Below are positions 23,320 through 33,799 of a stretch of 64,000 nucleotides of DNA, in pieces. The stretch comes from Steromphala cineraria (lineage: Eukaryota > Mollusca > Gastropoda > Trochida > Trochidae): positions 18,942,328 to 19,006,327 of the forward strand of contig OU744731.1 in the NCBI GenBank assembly GCA_916613615.1, read 5' to 3'. Position numbers and translations under genes: made by a program. The notes beneath the pieces were generated by a model, which was not told the DNA's origin, did no database searches, and saw only the letters and a program-made list of their open reading frames with translations. Numbering within the stretch: position 1 is the first letter of the stretch; each line of letters begins with the position of its first letter.

Positions 23320-24360
23320 TCATCCTTGCCTCGCCGTACCAAACCGCATACAATGATACCATAAAGTCGCATTACGCACTGCACATTGCATCATATACGC
23401 TTATATGAATCTCATACATTCTGATCAGTGATGTCTGAATCAGGCATATACGCCAGCAACAAAATACATTCAACCAATTGCAACCCATATCGCCTCTCTC
23501 ATATACCGTCAAACGGCACCATATCCTGCCACATTACATCATACACTTAAACAGGGAATCATTTATTGCCACACGCCATCCTTGACTGGCAAAATATGTC
23601 TCGTTAAATGTCACACCGCATTACATATTACCACATGGCATCATAAAGTATAATCCGCATCACACAATACATCATAAAAAATACCTGCCAGAAGACTGTC
23701 GCACCACATCACCGATGCCTCCCGGCACCATATCATTCACCCAGCATCATACAGTTACACGGCAAACTTAAATGAAAAGTAAATACGTTAAATGGCAACC
23801 CGCATTGCCAAATGGCACACAAATATTGCATCCGGCATGATCAACTGCCATAAAGTTACAAGTTGGAACAAGGGATATAATATTGCATATAACATACGCT
23901 GTCACACGACACCATAAACTGAACAATAAATCAACCATTGGAAAATGACATCGTATCTTGCCAAAAAGGATCATCCACTGAAACAAGGAAACGTACACCC
24001 TTTCACTACATATATAAACATACCATCATAAACTGTCAAACAGCTTTTCACACTGCCCAAAGGCTTTACCCACTGACCAACGGCCACACACTGCCCAAAG
24101 AATTGATAACTGCTAAAAGGCATCACGTCCTGCCAACCGGCTCCATATAATGCCAAACGGCTTCACATCCTGCCAACCGGCTCCATATGATACCAAACGG
24201 CTTCACGTCCTGCCAACCGGCTCCATATGATGCCAAACGGCTTCACATCCTGCCAAACGACATTACACACTGCCACACGGCAAAGCACACTGCCAAACGA
24301 CCTTGTAACTACCAAATGGACTCACTGATAAACAGCTTTACACACTGCCAAACGGCATAT
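23320..24360. repeat. Degenerate minisatellite of GCCA/GGC words
   Basis: Loosely repeated words such as TGCCAAACGGC and CATCATA. The best-preserved part (about 24122-24260) is a 41-base unit containing CTGCCAACCGGCTCCATATG and ATGCCAAACGGCTTCACATC in about three copies. Open frames across it are by-products of the repeats. Confidence 0.65.
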
Positions 24361-24759
24361 ATATTCCAGCCTCAGAAGATAAAGAATTCAGCACCTTCTT
24401 CGCTCAAACAGGCAAAACGTCCAGTCTTGAGACCAATATTCCTGCAACAGACATTTGTAATTCTATCATTGACATTGGGAACAGTTCAGCGTTATCAATA
24501 TCTTAAAGGTTTGCTTTAGTACATGTATATTAAAATGCTTGCTGAATGTTTTGAATTGTCTGTAAATATGTATGTCAATGAATCTTGTTTCTAGAATATA
24601 AATAGATAGAATATAAAATTACTCATCTTTAAAACAAAATTAATCCCTCGTTTCAGTCGTCTGTCAGTAATCCATCCATCAACTCTGTACAGCAATATTG
24701 TCGGGGAGACTTCAACAGCAAAATCAAAGATACCTTTTCGGCTTCATATTTGCATCACC

Positions 24760-25352
24760 ACATTGACACTTAGCATCATGACACTGCCACTCGGCATCAT
24801 GTCACTGCCACTCGGCACCGTTGCATTGCCATTCGGCACCACAGCATAGCCACTCGGCAATATTGCATTGCCACTCAGCACCATTGCATTGCCACTCGGC
24901 ACCATTGCATTGCCATTCGGCATCATTGCATTGCCCCTCGGCACCATTGCATTGCCACTCGGCACCATTGCATTGCCACTCGGCATCACCGCATTGCCAT
25001 TCAGCTAACCTCATTGCCACTCGGCACAATCCCATTGCCACTCAACACAATCACATTTCCATTAGGCACAATCACATTGCCACTCGAAAGAATCACATTG
25101 CAACATGGCACAATCCCATTGCCACTCGGCACAATTAAACTGTCACTCGGCAAAACCACATTACCACTTATACTGTCACTCGACAAAATCATTGCCACAC
25201 GACACAATCACATTGTCACTCGACACAATCACATTGTCACTCGGCACAATCACATTGTCACTCGACAGAATCACATTGTCACTCGACACAATCACATTGC
25301 CACTCGGCACTATCACATTGCCACTCGGCACAATCGCATTGTCACTCAAAAT
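24760..25352. repeat. 21-base minisatellite array
   Basis: More than twenty copies of a 21-base unit of the form ATTGCCACTCGGCACCATTG plus one base, drifting towards ATTGTCACTCGACACAATCA in the right half. Because 21 is divisible by 3, every frame on both strands stays open for long stretches, giving repetitive translations that are not genes. Confidence 0.9.
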
Positions 25353-26024
25353 CAAGCACTCACCAACCTGAAAACCTTTCCGTCCGGCCCACCACATTGC
25401 CACTCGGAATTGTACTTTGCCAAAGGACACCATATACACACTTTATCGATGAAACTTAACAAAACATGCATTCTTGTTTGCATACAGCTTATTTGATCAT
25501 CATCATGAGTCATGCCACAAGCAAACTGCATATACTTGCATTGCCATTCATCGTTATCGTTAAACATGCCGAACTTAATCAGATATACACGAATACAAAG
25601 TATTTACATTTATGGCTTAGAAAAATAGAATATCACTCAAAATAAATACATATATATTACAAAAAGCAAACATGTAGCCACATTTTCGAACAATTTCCAA
25701 AAGCACTGATAAAACGTTCAAACGTTACCAACACAAGGGAGGATCTGAAACCACTCACGACGCACTCGAAATCAGCTGACTCCAAACACTTTCGTTCAAA
25801 AGGAGCGTTATAGTTGCACATGAAATATAATACCAAAACTAGAAACCTTCCGCAAAGCTTTCCACAACACATTACACGTGACGCAGGAATAAAAGGTATA
25901 TACAACAATAAAAACAACTTCGCAATACCCAGACATCCACTGGAAGAAAAGAATGAAAGTTATCAATGTGTTAACATGAATATTATAGTCATGTGTAACG
26001 TTCAAATGAAATCATAATTGTGAA
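25353..26024. other. Anonymous spacer
   Basis: Flank of the minisatellite followed by non-repetitive AT-rich sequence. Nothing recognisable; short open frames on both strands only. Confidence 0.35.
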
Positions 26025-26208
26025 AAATAAAATCAGCAACCCTGCTCGCTGGAGACAAGCGAAGACTCGAATGAAGACACAACTTTCTCACCCTTACTTA
26101 TAACCTCTGTCGCGTGACTAAACACGCACGAACTCCACGTGCATTCTATGCACCTGCCTGGGTTAGAACATCCATGCTACCGTATTTACCTTAAGAAAAT
26201 ACATTTAT
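26025..26208 (+). repeat. 184-base direct repeat, copy 1
   Basis: Matches 26791-26974 with no difference seen, at an offset of 766 bases. It starts AAATAAAATCAGCAACCCTG and ends AGAAAATACATTTAT. The last six bases overlap the start of the 81-base repeat at 26203. Confidence 0.9.
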
Positions 26209-26283
26209 GTTCTAATTCGTTTACTCAAACGAACATAAAATATTTTCTAACTAAAAACACTCATATCATGGGTAATGTCTACC
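26203..26283 (+). repeat. 81-base dispersed direct repeat, copy 2
   Basis: Second copy of 22641-22721, beginning ATTTATGTTCTAATTCGTTT and ending AATGTCTACC. Confidence 0.85.
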
Positions 26284-26790
26284 CAGGCTCGAAATAAAAT
26301 AACGGGCCAAATGAATGAGAAAATATCACTCCCAATTTCAAACCTGAAATAAAATCAGCTCGTCCGTTCATGCAAAACAATCCATATTTCATATTCATAT
26401 GCATAACACTGAACTTTAGTATCCGATAAAGATTGCTTGCCAGCACGTCAACAAATTAAGGCAATTTCCTCTGTCCAAAATTAGTAACTTACTTAAAGTA
26501 AGAAAAGAGATGTCACCGTGAAATCAAGAAACTTGCTGACACCTTCCTGATTGAAGACTGTATCGTCACCTGCATAGAGCTGTACATGTTTAGGGACAAA
26601 CAAACACCAATAACCATTCACGCCTAAGTGACTTTCTGCCGAAATGGTTCAATATACATGAAAATCATGTTTTTTCTTACCGTCTGCAAAACTTCTTTGA
26701 AACACCCCTAGCAAAACTTCCTAGACAACTTGAAAGATTCAAAGGGCCTAAATGCCCATAAAAAGTATAACGTTAGGATACAATATGCCG
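26284..26790. other. Spacer between the 184-base repeats
   Basis: No gene or structured repeat visible. Together with one 184-base copy it could represent a 766-base duplicated or inserted unit. Confidence 0.35.
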
Positions 26791-26974
26791 AAATAAAATC
26801 AGCAACCCTGCTCGCTGGAGACAAGCGAAGACTCGAATGAAGACACAACTTTCTCACCCTTACTTATAACCTCTGTCGCGTGACTAAACACGCACGAACT
26901 CCACGTGCATTCTATGCACCTGCCTGGGTTAGAACATCCATGCTACCGTATTTACCTTAAGAAAATACATTTAT
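26791..26974 (+). repeat. 184-base direct repeat, copy 2
   Basis: See copy 1 at 26025. After ACATTTAT this copy runs into CTTTGTACTC instead of the 81-base repeat. Confidence 0.9.
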
Positions 26975-27860
26975 CTTTGTACTCTGATATTTAAAAAAAT
27001 TAACATTAAAAGTATTAATTTGATGCTCTAAATAACTTCATTTCATCAGTCAAGTATCCTGTTAATGTGAAATTCAAAAACATTTAATTTATTAACTTAT
27101 TATTACGTAACTTATCAAAATATTTCTTGAATATAAGGAATAATTCCTTTCCATTATATCTAGTGTATGGGTATTTATTTATTCCGAATTCAGAACGATT
27201 TTTAATCTTATTTTTACAGGCAATGCTAAATAGAGTCCACAATTAGAAAAACAGCAATAAAATCAAATGGAAATAAAAAAAAGAAGGCGCCAACATCTGA
27301 TTTTTTTTATTGTTAATTATTTCTCTGCATGCTTAAACATTTTGTGTCTAGGACGGGACTTGAGGAAAAAATATCATAAGCTAAACTTTGTGCGGAGGAA
27401 TTACGAATTTAATTTTTGCAAAAAATGATGATATTAATATATTATATCAAATATTCTAATAATTCTATAATAATATTAAATATGATATTCATTTAATAAA
27501 CAAATCTGAATAATTTTTGTTTTATATTCCCTAGCTTACAGCAGAAAAGCTTAAGCTTCTTATTAAGATAGACAAAAATTTAAGAACAATTAGTAATTTC
27601 AAAACTCTTAACTACAGTATTATTGACAGTAACCTTGATGTTGAATATAAATTACTGATAAAAACATTTATAAACTGCAGATATAATCAGTTGAAATTTT
27701 ATTTTGATAATATTTTAGATAAAGACTTCCTATATCGAAACATGATCGTTAAGAGCTTAAATAAGTTCACAATTTGTTTTCTGTGAATCAAGTAAATTAT
27801 GTAAATAAAATATCATTTGGTCACGCCTGTGTGACCATTGATTTTTCAGCGCATGTATCA
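26975..27860. other. AT-rich spacer with one exon-like frame
   Basis: Mostly AT-rich and anonymous. At about 27545-27785 (+) a splice-acceptor-like tract (TTATATTCCCTAGCTTACAG) is followed by an open frame of about 80 codons (KLKLLIKIDKNLRTISNFK ... NKFTICFL) ending in TGA. It could be a terminal exon or a chance frame in AT-rich DNA; no homology is recognised. Confidence 0.3.
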
Positions 27861-27899
27861 TATTATTTAGTTACTAACCTCCGACAAGTGACCTTAGCC
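27861..27899 (+). repeat. Left inverted terminus of the DIRS-like element
   Basis: 39 bases, ending GACAAGTGACCTTAGCC; exact reverse complement of 33452-33490. Confidence 0.93.
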
Positions 27900-28078
27900 T
27901 TGTTAGCCATATAACATTTAATCGACTCATTCCCACAGAAGTAATGAAAACAGGGGTGTTTGTGGTTAACACACCGTGTTGACCTGGATTAGTGGAGCGC
28001 GGGTTGACTTGCACGTGCAGCCTGGGGTTAGACGGTCGCTTTACCCCTCTGCGTGACAGCTTCGGTTGTCGTGTGCGC

Positions 28079-28440
28079 CTGCCGCCTGCCGCCTGCCGCC
28101 TGCCGTCTTCTAGGCGATAGTTCTCTTAGGCGCCTGGACGGGCGCTTGCCGCCTGCCGCCTGCCGCCTGCCGTCTTCTAGGCGACAGATCTCTTAGGCGT
28201 GTGGACGGGCGCTTGCCGCCTGCCGCCTGCCTTCTGCTAGGCGAAAGATCTCTTAGGCGCCTGGACGGGCGCTTGCCGCCTGCCGCCTGCCGCCTGCCGT
28301 CTTCTAGGCGAGGGATCTCTTAGGCGTCTGGACAGCGCTTGCCGCCTGCCGCCTGCCGTCTTCTTGACGGGGTTATTGGATAGGCGCGTGCCGCCTACCG
28401 CCTGCCGCCTGCCGTCTTCTTGACACTTGTGCGCTAGGGA
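28079..28440 (+). repeat. GC-rich minisatellite in the DIRS leader
   Basis: About five copies of a 60-70 base unit made of a variable run of the 7-base word GCCGCCT, then GTCTTCTAGGCGA, GATCTCTTAGGCG and TGGACGGGCGCTT. It lies between the left terminus and the first coding frame, where DIRS and other YR elements often carry regulatory or variable-length leader sequence. Variation is mainly in the number of 7-base words. Confidence 0.85.
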
Positions 28441-28478
28441 CGCTTGGATTGTAGGTCGCGCTTGTCGCCTCACAGGAG

Positions 28479-29429
28479 ATGGACTTAGTTCGCTGCGACT
28501 CAGCAACCCCGTACCAAGCGTACTGCGGACGGTGCGGGTCACGCAAGTCGGCGAGCTACGACCCTCATGTCGTCTGTCGCCTGTGCAGGAACACTTGCCT
28601 GGCGGATAACCGGTGTGCAGAGTGCGAGGATCTCTCCCCAGAGCAGCACAGGCGTTACCGCTCTTCCATCCGGAAGAGCGAGTCGCAGAGCCGCTGCAAG
28701 TACACTAGGCGCCCCACCCAGGGTTCGTCTGCCGCCGCAGGCAGGCGCGTGTCGCCGGAGAGGTCGGACCTCATCATTTCCGAGGACGCAGGGGAGTTTG
28801 ACTTGCCGTCCTCCCTGGCGTCGGACGTGGGGTCCCTCCGTTCGGACAAGTCGGTCCGCGACCCGCTGTCTCGGGACTTGCTCCCTGACCCGTCACCGCC
28901 TCGTGACGCGTCACCAGAGGAGCCTTCTGATCCCGGTCCCCCCTCCCCCCCTCGGGAGGAGCGACGGAAGAAGGCAAAGAAGCGCGCCAGGGAGTCGCAC
29001 CACGCTTCCTTCGACGACAAGGCGTTTAAGGATGATGTACTCACATCGGTCAAGTCGAGTTTTGAGGAGTTCTCCCAGAAAAGATCTGAGGATCAAGGCG
29101 GGAAGGCCCCGCCTTCGCCACCTCCTGTGACGCCGCCCACCAGGCGCGTCCGCCGGGTGACGCTGGTGTCGCCGCCTCCCTCCCCATCGGACACGTCAGT
29201 GCCTCCCTCACCAGGGTCGCTGTCTGGGGACAGAACCGAGGGGGATTCCCCCCCTCGCGTTCCTCCGTTGTCCGCCGCAGGCGGCCTACGTGAGGAGGAG
29301 GCACCTGATCAGGGTGAGAGGATGGCGGCCATCGCTGACTGGTGTCAGCTGACCCTACAGGAGGTGGACGAAGAGTGTAGATTTCCAAACAGGCACGTTT
29401 CGAGACCTTCTGTCAGGAGGAGGAGGTAG
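28479..29429 (+). CDS. Gag-like protein of the DIRS-like element
   Basis: 316 residues from ATG 28479. The N-terminus (about 16-53) has the spaced Cys/His pattern seen in metazoan DIRS gag proteins: CGRCG, then DPHVVCRLCRNTC and CAEC. The remainder is a Pro/Ser/Arg-rich, highly charged linker with low-complexity acidic and basic blocks, as is usual between the zinc-binding and capsid-like parts. The frame stops at TAG 29427-29429. Capsid-like sequence (SVSDGHLSHLNKEARSILG) reappears in the next frame after 29610, and part of the intervening sequence is open in another frame, so the gag gene is probably broken by frameshifts rather than naturally this short. Confidence 0.7.
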   Translation: MDLVRCDSATPYQAYCGRCGSRKSASYDPHVVCRLCRNTCLADNRCAECEDLSPEQHRRYRSSIRKSESQSRCKYTRRPTQGSSAAAGRRVSPERSDLIISEDAGEFDLPSSLASDVGSLRSDKSVRDPLSRDLLPDPSPPRDASPEEPSDPGPPSPPREERRKKAKKRARESHHASFDDKAFKDDVLTSVKSSFEEFSQKRSEDQGGKAPPSPPPVTPPTRRVRRVTLVSPPPSPSDTSVPPSPGSLSGDRTEGDSPPRVPPLSAAGGLREEEAPDQGERMAAIADWCQLTLQEVDEECRFPNRHVSRPSVRRRR

Positions 29430-29609
29430 TGAGCCCGGGAAGCGTCCGCTTCCCTCCCCACCGCCTTCTCCTGACAGCAGCAAAGGATTTTGACACCCAC
29501 GTGTCATCCGCGGCGCCGGGCCGTCTTGTTCCGCCTCTGGTGATCTCGGATCGTCTGAGGTCGGGGCTCCCGGTCGCCTCTTCTCCCATACCACTTTCTC
29601 CCCCCCGTC

Positions 29610-32188
29610 TTGGATGACAACATCAGGCGTGTGGCAGCGCCAGGAGTCATCCATTCAGTGTCTGACGGGCACCTGTCCCACCTGAACAAGGAGGCCAGAA
29701 GCATTCTGGGCATGGCGAACTCCGTCGCCCATGCTTGTAAGGCCATGGCCGCCTTCTCCAAGGAGGCGGGGATGGAGAAAGGGGCGAGAGCACTGTATCG
29801 GGGGTTCGGTTCCGTTGCAGGGAACCTAGCCCAAATCATGCTAAGTGCCTCCCGCATCTCAGCGGGGGTCACTAACCTGAGGCGGGACGGATTTCTCGCG
29901 CGTACAAATCTCCCGGCGGAGATGCGCACCCGCTACAGGAGCGCTCCAGCAGCGTCGTCGACGCTGTTCGACGGACAAGTAGCAGAGGCTCTGCGACACC
30001 GCCAGGAGACCCAACAACAGGAGCTCACCAACCGTTTGGCAGCGGGAGGTGGCAGGGTCTCTTCGGCGGTGACGACACCCAAGAAGCGGAAGGGTGGCAC
30101 TCGGCAATCCCCCGCCGGCGGGGTTTCCTTTCGGAACGGGGGCCGGCCAGGCAAGGGCCGCGGCGGCTACAAGGCCGGCCCTCTCCAAAAAGGACACCCA
30201 GCAAGTTGCAGGGTAAGGGACCCGCCTATGGAGGAACCCACAAGAAGAGGTGACTCCTGGGCGCCTCCTCTCCTGCCGCCGGCAGCGGTAGAGGTTCGGG
30301 ACGGGGCCGTTGGAGGCCGTCTCTCAACGTTTGTGGCCAACTGGAGGCAGTTGGGCCTGGACGAGTACGTCTGTCAGACACTGGAGCGTGGGTTTCGTAT
30401 ACCCGTGCACACCCGCCCCCCTTTGACTTGTTCGCCAGTGGAACGTCCGCTAGAGCCGGAACGGCTCGCGCGCACACTGGAACAAGTGGAGATCCTAATC
30501 ACCAAGGAGGCGGTGAGCGAGCTTCCGCTCCAAGGTCTGACACCGGGGTTCTACTCTCCAGTATTCGTGAGACCGAAAAAGGACCCGAAAAAATGGCGGC
30601 TGATTCACGACTTGAAACAGTTCAACCGCTCCTACCTCGAGCGGCCGCCATATTTTCGGCTCTTGACCGTGCGGTCTATCATGCGGTTGCTACAACCATA
30701 CAGCCGCATGGTGTCGCTGGACCTCCAGGACGCTTACCTGCATATCCCAATCTGCCCCGCGGATTGCAAGTACCTCCGATTCGTCCTGGCGGGTCGTCAC
30801 TTCCAGTGGAAGGTGTTGCCCTTCGGGATTGCGACAGCCACTTGGTTGTTCACCCGGGTGACCCAACCCATCGTCCAGTTCCTTCACAGGCACGACATCC
30901 AGTTCGCGATGTACCTGGACGACGGGTTCGGGAGCCACTGCTACCCGTCAGTTCTGAACGAACAAAGGGACTTTGTGATCGCTCTGTTCAGACGCCTGGG
31001 TTGGCTTGTCAATCTGGACAAGTCGGACCTAGTGCCGACGACGTCGCTCGTCTTCCTAGGCGTCCGTCTGGACACGACGCAGGACAAGGCCTTTGTCACG
31101 GAGGAACAGATGGGCCGTTACAGGGAACTCCTGGCGGACGCGTGTCGCGGGCCTCTCTCGCTCCGACGGTGGCAACGTCTGCTAGGGTTCTTGACCTCAG
31201 CTCAAGACTTCACGAGGAGGGGGAGGCTTCACCTCCGGCCCCTCCAAATAGTGCTGAAGGGTCACGTTTGGGAGGTATCTTGCGGCCATCACATCAGAAT
31301 GCCGCAGGACCTCATTCACCACCTACGATTGTGACAGGACGAAAGCAACGTCTTGGCTGGGGTTCCCCTCCGGCAACCCCCCGCCGGGAGCCAGTTGTAT
31401 GTGGACGCCTCTACCCAGGGGTGGGGCGCGCACCTGGGGACCGACCAGGCTGCGGGCTAGTGGTCGCCGGCGCAAGCCGAGCTTCACATCAACTTCCTGG
31501 AGTTGAACGCCATACGTCTGGCGATCGATCACTGGTCGGATCGCCTGGAGAACCAGGTGCTGTGTGTCCACACAGACAGTTCGACGGCAGCCTGGTCGAT
31601 CAACAAGCAAGGATCGACCAAGGCGGGATCGTTGTTACAGCTGGTGATGGAGCTGTTTCGACTGGTAGACGAACTCAACATCTCAATAAGAGCGGTGCAC
31701 ATCCCGGGAGCAAAGAACGTTCTTGCGGACGCTCTTTCTCGCCCGGAAAAACCTCCCTCCACGGAGTGGATGTTGCACCCTCGAGTGTTCGAGGCGATCT
31801 GTCTCCAGTTCGGCAGGCCGCATGTCTACCTCTTCGCGACACGGCTCAATCACCAGCTGCCGGTATACGTATCCCCAGTGCCAGACCCTCTGGCATGGGG
31901 ATTAGACGCGCTCGCGTTAGGATGGGAGGGGATGGACGCTTACGCTTCCCACCCCGCGCCATTCTGACTCAAGTGGTAGCAAAAGTCCAGGAGACGAGAC
32001 GCCTGCGTCTGCTCCTGGTCGCACCGAACTGGCCGGCAAGGCCTGTGGTATGTCCCCCTCCGGAGACTCTGCGCTCAGGAGGCGGTTCCCCTGCCAACCA
32101 GGTGGGACCTTCTCAGGAGCAACCCAAGCAGACGGGTGCACGAGAACCCTCAGGTTCTACATCTGCACGTATGGGTTGTCTCCAAGAC
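29610..32188 (+). pseudogene. Reverse transcriptase-RNase H of the DIRS-like element
   Basis: The frame opens with a capsid-like tail (SILGMANSVAHACKAMAAF) and a basic Gly-rich segment. Reverse transcriptase follows: KKWRLIHDLKQFN, motif A MVSLDLQDAYLHIPI, motif B LPFGIATATWLFTR, an intact motif C MYLDDG near 30910, then VFLGVRLD. The frame is interrupted by TGA at 31332-31334, where Trp is likely, and TAG at 31458-31460 inside RNase H. RNase H reads YVDASTQGWGAHL, ELNAIRLAI, HTDSSTAAWSIN and HIPGAKNVLADALSR. Frameshifts near 31948 and 32042 then interrupt the connecting region (AILTQVVAKVQ, LLLVAPNWPARP, LWYVPLRRLCAQEAVPLP). Near-intact domains with scattered lesions suggest recent death or base-call errors. 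Confidence 0.85.
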
Positions 32189-33230
32189 GGAATGAGGAGC
32201 GCAGGGTTCTCGGAATCGGTAGCCAGCGCAGTGGCGACCTCACAGCGGTCATCCACGCGCAAGCTGTACGATTTCCAATGGGCTGCTTTCATGACCTTTT
32301 GCGAAGGGAAGGGGTTCGATGTGCGGTCGGTAACGGTGCCCCAGGTCGCGAATTACCTGGTCCACTTACGCACAGTGAGGAAGCTTAAGGCTTCCTCCAT
32401 CAACACGAACCTCGCGGCCATTTTGTCCGTCCTTCGCAAAAAGGACCCAGACTTACAGGAACGTGGATGGCCGCCACAAACTGAGACCGCCAGAGTGGGA
32501 TCTGGCGATAGTTTTGAATCACCTCAAGTCTGAGCACTATGAGCCGCTGACAGACACGAGGCTGCTGCGTCTCACCATTAAGACTTGCTTCTTAGTGGCA
32601 ATGGGGTCAGCGGCCAGTATATCAGAGTTGCACGCGCTGCAAGCTGATTTGCTCAGGTTTGAGGTGAGAGATGGAGGGTCAGCGACTTTGGGTCTAGCAC
32701 CGGAGTTCTTGTGTAAGAACCAGGGCGCTGACGAGCGTGGACGGACGTTCACACTGCCGTCAATCTCCTCGGCTATCGAGCCTACGGACGAACAGGAACG
32801 CCTCCTCTGTCCGGTACGCGCTCTGCGCATCTACGTGGAAAAGACGCGCACGCTGAGACAGGGGAGGCGCAGGCTCTTCTTGCCTCACTCCCAGACAAGC
32901 TCAAAGGAGTTGGACAAGAGGCAGCTGCGAGTTTATCTCAGGTCGGCAGTAGTGGACGCCTACAAGGCGGCTGGACTGCCGGCGCCGGCGCGGACCAACC
33001 CGCATGAGATCAGGGCCATATCGGCGACTATGGCCCTGCACAGCAACTTGTCAGTGGCGGACATCATGGCCGGCTGCTTCTGGAAGTCGGGCTTGGTGTT
33101 CGCCAACCATTACCTGCGCGATGTCTCCACGGAGGACCTGGAGGGCGTAGCCCGTCTGGGGGCGCAGGTCTTTGCCAAGCAGCGAACCACGGGGGCCCCC
33201 CCTGGCAGGGGGCGCAACCATCCACGCTAA
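32145..33230 (+). pseudogene. Tyrosine recombinase of the DIRS-like element
   Basis: N-terminal core-binding part in one frame (GFSESVASAVATSQRSSTRK, LYDFQWAAFMTFCEGKGFDV) and catalytic part in another, joined by a one-base frameshift near 32460. Catalytic residues seen: HEIR (the H-x-x-R box, near 33001-33012) and the nucleophile region ANHYLRDV (near 33100). The box that normally contributes the first catalytic Arg, R-x-S-E-L, reads SISEL, so Arg appears to be Ser. Family role: integrates the circular DNA intermediate. The 7.37-kb tandem duplication starts inside this gene at 33054, and a 3' fragment carrying the Tyr is repeated at 40427-40603. Confidence 0.82.
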
Positions 33231-33451
33231 CGGGGCCTCACGAGTTGAGAGGGGCTCTTAACTCATTTAATAAACTTGCTTGTTGAATGGTTATAGTGGT
33301 TTTGTGGTGTTTTAATTAGGGATCGTCGACCGCGAGAGGTCAGACAATTAATCCTCATTAGAACGGCCGCTCGCTAGGTCGCCGATCATCAGAGCAATCT
33401 TGAGAGTTACCGCTATGCGACGAATTCTACCCGCCTCCTACAGTGGTATCA

Positions 33452-33490
33452 GGCTAAGGTCACTTGTCGGAGGTTAGTAACTAAATAATA
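33452..33490 (-). repeat. Right inverted terminus of the DIRS-like element
   Basis: GGCTAAGGTCACTTGTCGGA and 19 further bases; exact complement of 27861-27899. A copy within the duplication lies near 40825-40863. Confidence 0.93.
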
Positions 33491-33799
33491 GTATGTTTTT
33501 GATTAAACGTCATTATTTTTACTTACCGTAGACAAGTGACCGTCGTCATACCCGTCCCGACTCCCCTCTTACGCATGGGTCGTTAATTGGGACTCCTAGG
33601 TAATGTGAATGATTCTAATTGGATGACAGGTCACGCCACACAGTGGACTAGTGACGGGCGGGTAACTCTGATTGATCTGTGTAATGATGTTTTCATTACT
33701 TCTGTGGGAATGAGTCGATTACATGTTATATGGCTCACAAGGCTAAGGTAACTTGTCTACGGTAAGTAAAAATAATGACGTTTAATCAAAAACGTACTA
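33489..33799. mobile_element. Small inverted-terminus element related to the DIRS end
   Basis: About 311 bases with inverted termini of over 50 bases, starting TAGTATGTTTTTGATTAAAC and mirrored by GTTTAATCAAAAACGTACTA. The inner part of its terminus (GACAAGTGACC, GGCTAAGGT.ACTTGTC) matches the DIRS terminus. About 55 bases just inside its right end are, in reverse complement, the same as bases just inside the left end of the DIRS-like element (CCATATAACAT.TAATCGAC, CATTCCCACAGAAGTAATGA). It abuts the DIRS right end directly. Probably a non-autonomous relative mobilised by the same recombinase. A duplicated copy lies at about 40862-41172. Confidence 0.75.

Larger units (their letters stand above)
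27861..33490 (+). mobile_element. Decayed DIRS-like retrotransposon
   Basis: Bounded by perfect 39-base inverted termini (27861-27899 starting TATTATTTAGTTACTAACCT; 33452-33490 the exact complement). Inside, in order: a GC-rich minisatellite leader, a gag-like zinc-finger frame, reverse transcriptase, RNase H and tyrosine recombinase, then AATAAA near 33270. Inverted termini plus YR recombinase place it in the DIRS group, whose members replicate through a circular intermediate and integrate by recombination without target duplications; none is seen here. Its GC-rich coding region stands out sharply from the AT-rich host DNA. Two nonsense codons and at least four frameshifts interrupt the proteins, so this copy cannot be autonomous unless those are sequencing errors. 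Confidence 0.85.

Noticed and set aside
23320..25352. CRISPR-like regular array
   Set aside because: The units are contiguous tandem minisatellite repeats without unique spacers, in a eukaryotic context.
24744..25496. Repetitive open frames on both strands (MPSGNAMV-type and ATRHNHI-type)
   Set aside because: They follow the 21-base minisatellite exactly and exist in several frames and on both strands; no start, splice or domain evidence.
30428..32144. A long alternative frame overlapping the DIRS reverse transcriptase
   Set aside because: It is the shadow of the GC-rich reverse transcriptase/RNase H gene. Only its distal part (after about 32145) is the real recombinase frame.
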